Shown one piece after another: positions 34,352 through 42,280 of a stretch of 45,404 nt of DNA. Position numbers and translations under genes: made by a program. The notes beneath the pieces are model-generated. The model did not search any database. It was not told the DNA's origin and was given only the letters and a program-made list of their open reading frames with translations. Position 1 is the stretch's first letter. Each line of letters opens with the position of its first letter. Origin of the DNA: Candidatus Gastranaerophilales bacterium (lineage in GTDB: Bacteria; Cyanobacteriota; Vampirovibrionia; Gastranaerophilales; Gastranaerophilaceae); assembly GCA_944324385.1 (NCBI GenBank), contig CALUWD010000012.1:1-45404 (forward strand). Reading direction: 5' to 3'.

Positions 34352-35196
34352 CAAATGTTCTCCTTGTTTTTTAAATCTTTAACGGAAATTTTTCCAAACT
34401 TGGCACTAAGGTCATCAATATGATGAACAATGTAATAGAAAGGCTCTAAATCCCTTTCAGATAAGTCAATCATCGCTCCCCAATCACTTCTGCCATGGTG
34501 AGCTGCTATCATTTTTGCAATGTTTTTAAAACCTTCTTTCATACATAGCGTATAACCATACTGCGAGTGGGTTAACCAGTCTTTTTTAAATTCTTCGTTA
34601 TACTCAATAAACCCTGTTTCAAGATTTATTTTATATTCAAAAATTTTGCCTATATCGTGCAAAATGCAAGCAGCGTATAGTTCTTCCTTATCAACCTTAT
34701 TGTTTAATTTAGGATAAATTATTTTTGCAAAATCAACACATTCTAAAATATGCACCAAAAGTCCGCCAATGTAATTATGATGCATAGATTTTGCCGCAGG
34801 AGCGTATTTTAGAGCTTCTTGATTATTTTTTAGCGTGTCTAAAACGAAATTTTTAAGTTTTTCGTTTTCAAAAGTTTCGACAAAGTCGATTAATTCATTG
34901 TATTTTTCTTCGCATTGCCCCGCCTCAAGCCCACAGAGAGCTTCTTCAATTAACTCAAGATTATTTACAAGGCAATTATTGTACTTTTCATTGTAACTTG
35001 CGGTCAAAATTCTGACTGTATTCCCTGTTTTAAAAAGCTTTTCATCCAAACGATTAAGCGTTTCTTCCCATAAAATACAGTTCAAAACAGACGAATCATT
35101 GAGGTTTTTAAGCTGCATTTTGCCCATTTTTGTGCCAGCTTTTGTGTCCCCAACAATGAAATTTAAAACTTCGTAATCAGCATTTAAGTCTAGCAT
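34351..35196 (-). CDS. OB-fold/HD-domain nuclease, YhaM-like
   Basis: A 281-residue cytoplasmic protein. The N-terminal about 85 residues are an OB-fold (VGDTKAGTKMGKMQLKNLND, LFKTGNTVRILTASYNEKYN). The rest is an HD domain with HHNYIGGLLVHILECV, AACILHDIGKIFEY (HD pair near residue 180) and MIAAHHGRSDWGA. This order is that of YhaM/CBF1-type 3'-5' exoribonucleases of about 310 residues; this one is a little shorter. There is no Shine-Dalgarno, but promoter elements abut the ATG. It heads an operon with the exported protein and pncC. Confidence 0.82.
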   Translation of the reverse strand: MLDLNADYEVLNFIVGDTKAGTKMGKMQLKNLNDSSVLNCILWEETLNRLDEKLFKTGNTVRILTASYNEKYNNCLVNNLELIEEALCGLEAGQCEEKYNELIDFVETFENEKLKNFVLDTLKNNQEALKYAPAAKSMHHNYIGGLLVHILECVDFAKIIYPKLNNKVDKEELYAACILHDIGKIFEYKINLETGFIEYNEEFKKDWLTHSQYGYTLCMKEGFKNIAKMIAAHHGRSDWGAMIDLSERDLEPFYYIVHHIDDLSAKFGKISVKDLKNKENI

Positions 35197-35202
35197 GCTA
35201 CG

Positions 35203-35231
35203 ATTTTATTATAAATTTTAATTTTTGTAAA
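35203..35231 (-). promoter_or_regulatory. Promoter of the YhaM-like gene, leaderless arrangement
   Basis: On the minus strand TTTACA (35226-35231), 17 nt, TAAAAT (35203-35208), then only 6 nt to the ATG at 35196. Transcription should begin at or within a base or two of the start codon. No ribosome site is present. Confidence 0.6.
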
Positions 35232-35242
35232 GTTTTATTAAT

Positions 35243-36094
35243 TTAATTTTTCTGCATATTGCAAGTCAGTTTTTCAAGCGTTTGGTTATTAATTTCGCCA
35301 CCTATTAGCATAATAATTGAGGTGTAATACAGCCAGACCATTAAAATTGCAAAAGTACCGATTGTCCCGTAAACCCTGTTATATGTACCAAGTTCATTTA
35401 CATACAGCGAAAAAAGCCACGAACCCAACAACCAAAATATACAGAAAAACATAGTCCCTGGAACAACGCTTTTTCTTTTAATCGAAAAATCACGCGCAGG
35501 CAATACGTAATAATTTATCATAGCCAGAATAAATAACATTAAAAACGCAACAGGCCAGCGACCTATAAGCAAGGTATTAACAAGGTTCTGCGGCATATGA
35601 ACATAACTTGCAACGAAATTCAAAATCACCTTGCCAAAGATAATTAAATTAACTGAAATAAAAAAGAAAAATGTATTTACAAAAACCATCAAAACAGACA
35701 ATAGCCTTGTTTTTATAAAACTCCTGTTCTCTTGAATTTTATTTGCACGATTTAAACCCTTAATAATAACAGCAATGGCATTTGAGGTTAAAACCAACGT
35801 TACAATAAAACCCACAATGGCCATTATGCCGCCATTTTGAAAAAGAATAACCTCTTTTAAAACACTATGCAACAACTCAGAAACTGCATTTGGCGTAAAA
35901 ACGGAAATAAAATAAATCACCTTATCTACAAAAAACTTTTTACCCAGCCAACCAAAAACCGCCATTAAAAAAAGCATAAAAGGGAAAATACCCAAAACAA
36001 GCATAAAAGCCATCTCAGATGCCATTCCAGGGAAATCCTCCTGAACGATTGAATTTTTTAAATTTATAACATATTCTTTTACAAGTTTAATCAT
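35243..36094 (-). CDS. YihY/BrkB-family integral membrane protein
   Basis: The frame can be extended to 36136, but the ATG at 36094 is preceded by TTTAGGAAAATTT and gives the normal start MIKLVKEYVINLKNSIVQED (283 residues). There are about six membrane helices, e.g. MAFMLVLGIFPFMLFLMAVF, GIMAIVGFIVTLVLTSNAIA, VVPGTMFFCIFWLLGSWLFS and GTIGTFAILMVWLYYTSIIM. The YihY pattern of an early amphipathic helix and the final YTSIIMLIGGEINNQ is present. Older ribonuclease BN annotations of this family are wrong; its role is unknown. The nrnA stop overlaps its ribosome site, so the two are coupled. Confidence 0.87.
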   Translation of the reverse strand: MIKLVKEYVINLKNSIVQEDFPGMASEMAFMLVLGIFPFMLFLMAVFGWLGKKFFVDKVIYFISVFTPNAVSELLHSVLKEVILFQNGGIMAIVGFIVTLVLTSNAIAVIIKGLNRANKIQENRSFIKTRLLSVLMVFVNTFFFFISVNLIIFGKVILNFVASYVHMPQNLVNTLLIGRWPVAFLMLFILAMINYYVLPARDFSIKRKSVVPGTMFFCIFWLLGSWLFSLYVNELGTYNRVYGTIGTFAILMVWLYYTSIIMLIGGEINNQTLEKLTCNMQKN

Positions 36095-36102
36095 AAATTT
36101 TC

Positions 36103-37059
36103 CTAAATGTGTTTTTTTGCTTCCTCTAAAAGGCAAATCAAAGCTTCATCCACAGGTTTTTTAATAGTGCATCCTGCAGCCCTTATATGCCCGCCACCAT
36201 TAAATTTTTTAGCTATTTCTGTTACATCTTTTTCCTTGGAGCGCATAGAAACTTTTGTAGAATTATTTCCTGCTTCTTTTAAAACAAAAGCCAGCTCCAC
36301 AGGCTTCATAGAGCGCAAAACTTCACAAATTCCCTCTGTATGTTCATCTTTTGCGCCAAATTTTTCCATATCCTTAGTTTTTACAAGAGTGTAGGCTATT
36401 TTATCGTTGCATATTAACTTAGCATTTGTCACACAATATGCCTGAAACATAACCATAGCTTTTGATTTCAAATCATAACACTTTCTTGCAATACTTGCAG
36501 TATCAACACCGATTTTTGCCAGTTTAGCTGCTATTTCAAGCGTTCTTGGAGTAACTGTTTCGTATTTAAAACACCCTGTATCAGTTAAAATTGCAACGTA
36601 AATGGAATTTGCCATCTCAAGCGTTATTTCTTTTTTTTGCACTTCAAACATCTCATACAAAACTTCGCCTGTGCTTGAAATTCCGCCTAAAATATGATTA
36701 TAGTCCGCAAAACCTCTATTTGTCTTGTGGTGGTCAATATTTATTGTAACTTTGGCATTGTTAAAAATTTCTCTTGCATTTTCTACAATTCTATCAACTG
36801 ATGCCACATCAACACAAATTACCGTATCGTAAATATTTTCAACATTTTCAAGCGTTTTTGCCTCGTTCAAATATGGCATAAAAGAATAAATCTCAGGATA
36901 ACTTTTACCCTTTGACACTTGCAAAAGTATATCTGCCTTTTCCCCAATGTAAGACTTTAGGGCACAAGCACTGCCCAAAGTATCACCATCAGGATTAACA
37001 TGGGTAATTATTAAAACCTTTTTTGCACTCTCAATTAACTCAAAGATTTTTTTAATCAT
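36103..37059 (-). CDS. nrnA: DHH/DHHA1 phosphoesterase, NrnA-like nanoRNase/pAp phosphatase
   Basis: A 318-residue protein from the ATG at 37059; a TTG two codons earlier is possible but neither has a clear ribosome site. The DHH domain has ITHVNPDGDTLGSACAL, VICVDVASVDRI and IDHHKTNRGFADYN (the DHH motif). The DHHA1 domain has the substrate-binding FNGGGHIRAAGCTI near the C-terminus. Family members degrade 2-5 nt RNA or pGpG, and dephosphorylate pAp. Degradation of the HD-GYP product pGpG would be one plausible task, but this is inference. Confidence 0.91.
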   Translation of the reverse strand: MIKKIFELIESAKKVLIITHVNPDGDTLGSACALKSYIGEKADILLQVSKGKSYPEIYSFMPYLNEAKTLENVENIYDTVICVDVASVDRIVENAREIFNNAKVTINIDHHKTNRGFADYNHILGGISSTGEVLYEMFEVQKKEITLEMANSIYVAILTDTGCFKYETVTPRTLEIAAKLAKIGVDTASIARKCYDLKSKAMVMFQAYCVTNAKLICNDKIAYTLVKTKDMEKFGAKDEHTEGICEVLRSMKPVELAFVLKEAGNNSTKVSMRSKEKDVTEIAKKFNGGGHIRAAGCTIKKPVDEALICLLEEAKKHI

Positions 37060-37088
37060 GTTCAAAGGTTAGCACAAAAAAATATTTT

Positions 37089-37625
37089 TTAAAAAGCACT
37101 TTTTACATTTTTTAATTTTGTGACACTGCCTTTATAAAAATCAAGGAAAGAATAGCTGTTTTTAAGCTCGTAAGCCTCATTTGAGGCAAGCATTTTAAGT
37201 GCATTTTTAAAAAGCTTATAAGCGCTTTTTGGTTTTTTTGTATCAAGCAGTAAATCTATTTTTAAGCAGTATAGCGAATACATTTTTTCGCTCTCCGCCA
37301 ATTCAACCTGCATTGCACTCTTTTCACAAAAATCAAAAGCTTTTTCATAATCACCCTTTTGGGCGCAACAGTACGCAATTTTTGAGGTTACTTCAAAATC
37401 GTCTTCGCCTAATTCATACAACTTTTGCCACACCTCAAGTGCTTGAGCAATTTTATCCTGAATAACAAGCATATTCCCCTTAAGCCTCAGCGCTTTTTTA
37501 TGCCAAGGTTCAATCTCAAGTGCACGCGATAAGTATTTTTGCGCTTTTGAATTGTCCTCTATATAAAAAAAGGTGTCATAAGCTATTTTATAGTACTTTT
37601 CCGCTAAAAAATTTATAACTCGCAT
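37089..37625 (-). CDS. TPR-like repeat protein
   Basis: A 178-residue cytoplasmic protein made of helical repeats with TPR character (AQKYLSRALEIEPWHKKALR, AQALEVWQKLYELGEDDFEV, YEKAFDFCEKSAMQ). No signal peptide or catalytic motif is seen. It lies 29 nt before nrnA on the same strand and probably begins that transcript. No Shine-Dalgarno precedes its ATG, though TAAAAT lies 5 nt upstream, reminiscent of the leaderless arrangement at radA, without a good -35. Confidence 0.75.
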   Translation of the reverse strand: MRVINFLAEKYYKIAYDTFFYIEDNSKAQKYLSRALEIEPWHKKALRLKGNMLVIQDKIAQALEVWQKLYELGEDDFEVTSKIAYCCAQKGDYEKAFDFCEKSAMQVELAESEKMYSLYCLKIDLLLDTKKPKSAYKLFKNALKMLASNEAYELKNSYSFLDFYKGSVTKLKNVKSAF

Positions 37626-37787
37626 AATTGATTTTATTTTTTAAATGTCATTATTTTCATTGTATAGACAGTTATTCACTAGGGCTAGTATATTTTTTTT
37701 AAAAGGTTAAAAGCATGATAGGGTGCATGTTAGACATGACATTACAAATCGTTACATTAAGGCATGAATTTTAAAAAAGATTTAAGA

Positions 37788-37793
37788 TATAAT
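37788..37793 (+). promoter_or_regulatory. -10 box for nrdJ
   Basis: TATAAT 44 nt before the GTG start; no convincing -35 at 16-18 nt. The 211-nt gap before nrdJ holds no B12-box-like riboswitch sequence or NrdR-box pair that I can recognise. Confidence 0.4.
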
Positions 37794-37836
37794 TATAGAA
37801 ATTAATTTTTTAAAATACTTGGTTGGAGGAAAAAAA

Positions 37837-40062
37837 GTGAATTCGCTTAGCGAGAGTGCAAATGATTCGGTATTGTCATTATCAAAAAACGCAATTAAAG
37901 TGCTTGAAAAAAGGTACTTAAAGAGGGATTTAAACGGAGAGGTTGTTGAAACACCGGAAGATTTATTCCACAGAGTTGCAGATACTATAGCAGGTGCTGA
38001 TAGAGAATTTGGCGCAACTGATGAGGAAGTTAAAAAAACGGCGCAAGATTTCTATGAAATGATTACTAAGTGCTATTTTATGCCAAACTCACCCACACTT
38101 ATGAACGCAGGAAGGGATTTAGGACAATTAAGTGCTTGTTTTGTTCTGCCTGTTGAAGATTCACTTGAAGGGATTTTTGAAACAATTAAAAACACAGCAT
38201 TAATTCATAAATCAGGCGGCGGTACAGGTTTTTCTTTCTCAAGATTAAGACCAAAAAACGATGTAGTGCATTCTACAATGGGTGTATCATCAGGCCCTGT
38301 TTCATTTATGGAAGTATTTAACGCTGCAACAGAAGCTGTTAAACAAGGCGGTACAAGACGCGGCGCAAATATGGGTATCTTAAGAATTGACCACCCAGAT
38401 ATTTTAGAATTTATTCACTGTAAAGATGACTTGTCAAAACTAAATAACTTTAATATTTCAATTGCCGTAACGGATGAATTTATGAAGGCGGTTGAAGAAG
38501 ACAGAGATTTTGAACTCATTCACCCCAACACAAAACAGTGCGTTAAAAAAGTAAACGCAAGAGAAATTTTTGACATAATTACAAAAGGTGCTTGGGCTTC
38601 AGGCGAACCGGGTATCATCTTTATTGATAGAATTAACGAGGATAACCCGACACCTGCGTTAGGCGAAATTGAATCTACAAACCCATGTGGCGAAGTTCCG
38701 CTTTTACCTTATGAGGCTTGCAACTTAGGTTCAATTAACCTATCTAAAATGATTAAGAAAAACCCTGCAGGCGGCTTAGATGTTGACTGGAGCAAACTTG
38801 CTAACGTTACTCGCCTTGCGATACATTTTCTTGATAACGTAATTGTTGTAAATAATTACCCATTGCCTCAAATTGCGCAAATGGTAAGCAATATTAGAAA
38901 AATCGGTCTTGGGGTTATGGGTCTTGCCGATATGCTTATGCAACTTGGAATTCCTTATAACTCTGAAGAAGGCTGCGCTCTTGGTGCTAAAGTTATGGAA
39001 TTTATTGACTACCATTCAAAAGCACAAAGTATTAACTTGAGCGAATCAAGAGGAAGCTTTAAAGGCTTTGAAGAAAGCGTTTACACTCGCCCTAATTACC
39101 TTTACAACAAATACAAAGGCAAAAGCGCAGGTGTTATCATAGATGAAATGTGGGAAGATTTAGATAACAGAATTAAAAAATCCGGCATTAGAAACGCAAC
39201 TACAACTTGTATTGCACCCACAGGCACAATTTCAATGATAGCAGGTGCATCAGGCGGTATTGAGCCATTGTTTGGTTTGGTATTTAAACGCAACATTATG
39301 GACGGCACAATTCTTCTTGAAGTTAACCCTGTTTTTGAAAATTACGCAAAAGAACACGGTTTCTACAGCGAAGAATTAATAGAAGAAATTGCAAAAACAG
39401 GTTCAATTGCACATATAGATGGAATTGATGATGAAACAAAAAGAATTTTTGCAACAGCGCATGATGTTTCACCTGAAGCACATATTATGATGCAGGCAGC
39501 ATTCCAATTGCACACTGATAACGCTGTTTCAAAAACTATTAACTTTGTTGAAAGCGCAACGGTTGAAGATGTTGCAAAAGCTTATATGTTAGGCTTTAAA
39601 TCTGGTCTTAAAGGTTTAACCGTATATCGTAACAACTCAAGATGGTTGCAGCCAATGGTTGTAGATAAAATCAAAACCAAAGAAGACGCGCAAGCCGGTG
39701 TGGTTAATGACGGCGGCGTTGAGCCGGCGGAATGGAACACTACGCAAGCGGCAGCCGGTGTGGTTAATGACGGCGGCGTTGAGCCGGCGGAATGGAACAC
39801 TACGCAAGCGGCAGCCGGTGCACAAAACCAAACAGACTGGAGTCAATCTCCATCTGCAATAGGTGCACCAAGCGCTTCACCTGCACAAATTAATATTCCC
39901 GCTTTTGACGAGGAACATAAACAAGTGGAAACCATAGGGGAGAGAGTGGATGACAACGGCGTAACACTTAAAACCGTTGTATGTCCTGAATGCGGCAACT
40001 CAATAGAAATGGCAGAAGGATGTTTTATATGTCTTAACTGCGGTTACTCAGGTTGCAGCTAG
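37837..40062 (+). CDS. nrdJ: Adenosylcobalamin-dependent (class II) ribonucleotide reductase
   Basis: Reduces ribonucleotides to deoxyribonucleotides using a cobalamin-derived thiyl radical. The start is the GTG at 37837: GGAGGA ends 6 nt before it, whereas a TTG at 37819 would place that ribosome site inside the gene. The 741 residues contain MPNSPTLMNAGRDLGQLSACFVLP (split by family convention around the first redox Cys), KSGGGTGFSFSRLRP, RRGANMGILRIDHPD, the radical-site NPCGEVPLLPYEACNLGSIN, IAPTGTISMIAGASGGIEP and a C-terminal Zn-ribbon (CPECG...CLNCG). Between the core and the ribbon lies a GC-rich duplicated 20-residue unit described separately. A terminator follows. Confidence 0.95.
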   Translation: MNSLSESANDSVLSLSKNAIKVLEKRYLKRDLNGEVVETPEDLFHRVADTIAGADREFGATDEEVKKTAQDFYEMITKCYFMPNSPTLMNAGRDLGQLSACFVLPVEDSLEGIFETIKNTALIHKSGGGTGFSFSRLRPKNDVVHSTMGVSSGPVSFMEVFNAATEAVKQGGTRRGANMGILRIDHPDILEFIHCKDDLSKLNNFNISIAVTDEFMKAVEEDRDFELIHPNTKQCVKKVNAREIFDIITKGAWASGEPGIIFIDRINEDNPTPALGEIESTNPCGEVPLLPYEACNLGSINLSKMIKKNPAGGLDVDWSKLANVTRLAIHFLDNVIVVNNYPLPQIAQMVSNIRKIGLGVMGLADMLMQLGIPYNSEEGCALGAKVMEFIDYHSKAQSINLSESRGSFKGFEESVYTRPNYLYNKYKGKSAGVIIDEMWEDLDNRIKKSGIRNATTTCIAPTGTISMIAGASGGIEPLFGLVFKRNIMDGTILLEVNPVFENYAKEHGFYSEELIEEIAKTGSIAHIDGIDDETKRIFATAHDVSPEAHIMMQAAFQLHTDNAVSKTINFVESATVEDVAKAYMLGFKSGLKGLTVYRNNSRWLQPMVVDKIKTKEDAQAGVVNDGGVEPAEWNTTQAAAGVVNDGGVEPAEWNTTQAAAGAQNQTDWSQSPSAIGAPSASPAQINIPAFDEEHKQVETIGERVDDNGVTLKTVVCPECGNSIEMAEGCFICLNCGYSGCS
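39693..39820 (+). repeat. Perfect in-frame 60-bp tandem duplication, GC-rich, inside nrdJ
   Basis: Two identical 60-bp units (39693-39752 and 39753-39812) plus 8 bases of a third. Each unit encodes 20 residues (GVVNDGGVEPAEWNTTQAAA in rotated form). By my count 38 of 60 bases are G or C (63%), far above the surrounding AT-rich gene. It lies in the linker between the catalytic core and the C-terminal Zn-ribbon. Confidence 0.95.
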
Positions 40063-40070
40063 AAACTTTT

Positions 40071-40100
40071 TAAGCCGGCAAATTTGCCGGCTTAGATTTT
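40071..40100 (+). terminator. Rho-independent terminator of nrdJ
   Basis: A perfect palindrome at 40071-40094 (core AAGCCGGCAAATTTGCCGGC), followed by GATTTTTT, 8 nt after the nrdJ stop. Confidence 0.9.
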
Positions 40101-40111
40101 TTATGTACAAT
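40084..40111 (+). promoter_or_regulatory. Candidate promoter of the PIG-L-like gene, overlapping the nrdJ terminator
   Basis: TTGCCG (40084-40089), a 16-nt spacer and TACAAT (40106-40111), which ends 7 nt before the ATG at 40119. The -35 would lie in the terminator stem. The weak AAGAG just before the ATG is the only possible ribosome site. Confidence 0.35.
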
Positions 40112-40118
40112 ATAAGAG

Positions 40119-40844
40119 ATGAAAAGATTTTTCAATTTTCTAAAAAGTAAATATAACAAATTTATTTTTCAGCTTTTAAATGAAAAAAAGCTTCCGCCTG
40201 CGGTTTTTAAGGTAAAAATTGAAACAAAATGCCTTGTCCTTGCCCCCTATATAGGTGCAGAAACAAGAGGTTTGGGTGGTCTTATTGCACAATACCCTAA
40301 AAATTTTGAAATTTTAGCCTTAACAAACGGCTCCTCGATGATAAAAAATGTAAGTCAAATTGAAGCAATTAACATTAAAAAAGAACAATTTTTTAATGTA
40401 ATGAAACACGCTAGAGTTAAGGGTTATAAAATTTTCAACATAAACTCAGGCGCGCTAAAAGATGAGTATAAAAAAATATCTAGAATAGACATAAGTGAAG
40501 TTGATTTTATCTTTGTACCTAATCCATTTGGGGGCGATTTAGACACCTTAGCCCTTATTAATCATCTTAAGATGATTATTAAAACAAAAGAGCATAAAAA
40601 AACTCTGCAAATTTTAATGTATGAAAGCGATTGCGCCTTAACATACATTGATTACTATACAGATATTACAAATATAGCCTCGACAAAAAAACAAATGCTT
40701 AATATGTACTATTCAAATGATCAAAAATTAATATCAGGTGTAATTGGCTTAAATAAATTTCGCTCAATTAACTACAGCGGCGATATGTCAGAATGCTTTG
40801 CAAGCTTTTTTGTAGAGGACTTTTTAAAACTTCCACTTATGTAG
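40119..40844 (+). CDS. PIG-L/LmbE-fold protein with lost zinc motifs
   Basis: A 241-residue protein with the pattern of PIG-L deacetylases: a first strand and loop KCLVLAPYIGAETRGLGGLI (residues 37-56), where active enzymes have PHPDDE...GCGG. A helix follows (AINIKKEQFFNVMKHARVKGY), then FIFVPNPFGGDLDTLALINH, where active enzymes carry HxxDH-type ligands, and LMYESD near the end. The His and Asp zinc ligands are replaced (PYIGAE; GGDLDTLA), so it is probably catalytically dead or altered. Active relatives deacetylate N-acetylglucosamine derivatives. The assignment rests on motif pattern only. It lies between nrdJ and rubredoxin. Confidence 0.55.
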   Translation: MKRFFNFLKSKYNKFIFQLLNEKKLPPAVFKVKIETKCLVLAPYIGAETRGLGGLIAQYPKNFEILALTNGSSMIKNVSQIEAINIKKEQFFNVMKHARVKGYKIFNINSGALKDEYKKISRIDISEVDFIFVPNPFGGDLDTLALINHLKMIIKTKEHKKTLQILMYESDCALTYIDYYTDITNIASTKKQMLNMYYSNDQKLISGVIGLNKFRSINYSGDMSECFASFFVEDFLKLPLM

Positions 40845-40858
40845 TGACAATGTGGCAA

Positions 40859-40886
40859 TTGTAATATAAGCTTTTTATTATATAAT
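40859..40886 (+). promoter_or_regulatory. Promoter of the rubredoxin operon
   Basis: TTGTAA (40859-40864), 16-nt spacer, TATAAT (40881-40886). Transcription would begin near 40893, about 23 nt before the rubredoxin ATG, leaving AAGGAGGA in the leader. Confidence 0.6.
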
Positions 40887-40915
40887 TATTCTGTCAATAT
40901 AAGGAGGAAAAAGCT

Positions 40916-41077
40916 ATGGATAAATACGTATGCACAGTTTGCGGTTGGGTTTATGACCCTCAATCAGGCGACCCTGCAAACGATATAGCAGCAGGTACAT
41001 CTTTTGAAAATTTACCTGATGATTTTCTATGCCCAATTTGCGGTGTAGGTAAAGACCAATTTGCAAAAGAACTATAA
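40916..41077 (+). CDS. Rubredoxin
   Basis: A 53-residue one-iron electron carrier. It has two CxxC knuckles, [12 protein letters not shown] (Cys6, Cys9) and [13 protein letters not shown] (Cys39, Cys42), with the aromatic residues typical of rubredoxin. AAGGAGGAAAAAGCT before the ATG is the best ribosome site in the window. It lies 20 nt before the flavo-diiron protein gene, its expected electron acceptor, so the two probably act together in oxygen or NO reduction. Confidence 0.95.
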   Translation: MDKYVCTVCGWVYDPQSGDPANDIAAGTSFENLPDDFLCPICGVGKDQFAKEL

Positions 41078-41097
41078 TTTAAAAGGACAAAAACATT

Positions 41098-42279
41098 ATG
41101 AAACTTATTAAGGATGGCGTATATTACTGTGGTGTGGAAGATTTTGGGAGAAAAATTTTTGACCAATTAATCCCCTTACCGCATGGAACAACTTACAATT
41201 CATACTACATAGAAGGCGACAAAAAACGCGCTTTGATTGATACATCTTACTCTAAAACAATAAAGGAATTTATTGAAAACTTAAATGGCAAAGGCGAATT
41301 TATTGATTATGTAATTGCAAACCACGCTGAAGGCGACCACTCGGAAGCTCTTGTTAAAGTTCTTCAAATGAATCCTAACGCTAAAGTTGTTACAAATAAA
41401 AAATGTATGGACTTGTTAATTGACCAGTACGCCATTCCTGAAAATAAGTTTCAAATAATTAACGACGGTGATGAAATCTCCCTTGGAAATAAAACTCTAA
41501 GATTTCACCTTGCTCCTTGGGTACATTGGCCAGATACAATGTTTACCCACCTTGTTGAAGATAACATTTTATTTACTTGCGACTTTTTAGGTGCGCACAT
41601 TACCTACAATCAAGGGCAATTTTACGCACAGGAAACTCAAGAGTATTTGCTAAGTGCAAAAAGATACTACGCTGAAATTATGATGCCTTTTAGACCTCAT
41701 TGCAGAAAATACCTTGATAAAATAAAACAAATTAACCCCTCGATGATTTGCCCATCTCATGGTGGAGTGTATAAAAACCCTGATTTTATACTAAATGCTT
41801 ATTATGAGTGGACAGCAGACACGCCAAAAAATAAAGTTGTAATACCTTATGTTTCAATGTATCAAAACACTGAGCGCATGGTGGATAGACTCGCTGAAAA
41901 ACTCAAAGAAGAAGATGTTGAAGTACATAAGTTTGATTTAATATCAGATGACATTGGCGATTTAGCAGTTGAATTGGTTGATGCTGCAACAGTTGTCTTT
42001 GGGGCGTCTATGGTTCTTGCAATGCCTCATCCCTACGCATTTTTTGGAGTTTATTTAACAAATGCGCTAAGACCAAATGTAAAATTTATGTCTATTTTAG
42101 GCTCTTACGGCTGGGGCGGCAATTTAGTCGGCAAAATTGAAGAAAACACAAATCTTCTACAAGCTGAAAAACTCGACTATATAACTGTTAAAGGCAGAGC
42201 AAAACAGGAAGATATGGAGCGCATTGACGCTTTAGCGCACACTATAGCTCAAAAACACAAAGAAATAGGCGCAAAATAA
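41098..42279 (+). CDS. Flavo-diiron protein (FprA/NorV-type A-type flavoprotein)
   Basis: Reduces O2 to water or NO to N2O with electrons from rubredoxin; cytoplasmic. The 393 residues contain a beta-lactamase-like diiron domain (1-250) with HAEGDHSEAL (H-x-E-x-D-H ligands), WVHWPDTMFTH, FTCDFLGAH and CPSHGGVYKN. The flavodoxin domain (about 252-393) has the FMN loop YVSMYQNTERM, FGASMVLAMPHPYA and SYGWGGNLVG. No extra C-terminal rubredoxin domain is fused, consistent with the separate gene upstream. AAAAGGAC precedes the ATG. Confidence 0.95.
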   Translation: MKLIKDGVYYCGVEDFGRKIFDQLIPLPHGTTYNSYYIEGDKKRALIDTSYSKTIKEFIENLNGKGEFIDYVIANHAEGDHSEALVKVLQMNPNAKVVTNKKCMDLLIDQYAIPENKFQIINDGDEISLGNKTLRFHLAPWVHWPDTMFTHLVEDNILFTCDFLGAHITYNQGQFYAQETQEYLLSAKRYYAEIMMPFRPHCRKYLDKIKQINPSMICPSHGGVYKNPDFILNAYYEWTADTPKNKVVIPYVSMYQNTERMVDRLAEKLKEEDVEVHKFDLISDDIGDLAVELVDAATVVFGASMVLAMPHPYAFFGVYLTNALRPNVKFMSILGSYGWGGNLVGKIEENTNLLQAEKLDYITVKGRAKQEDMERIDALAHTIAQKHKEIGAK

Positions 42280-42280
42280 T

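Noticed and set aside
37626-37836. Cobalamin riboswitch or NrdR box upstream of the B12-dependent reductase
   Set aside because: I found no B12-box-like motif and no pair of NrdR-type sites; only a -10 box and a ribosome site are supportable.
39582-39846. Reverse-strand frames across the nrdJ duplication
   Set aside because: They are produced by the 60-bp repeat having a period divisible by three, and no ribosome site or promoter supports them.
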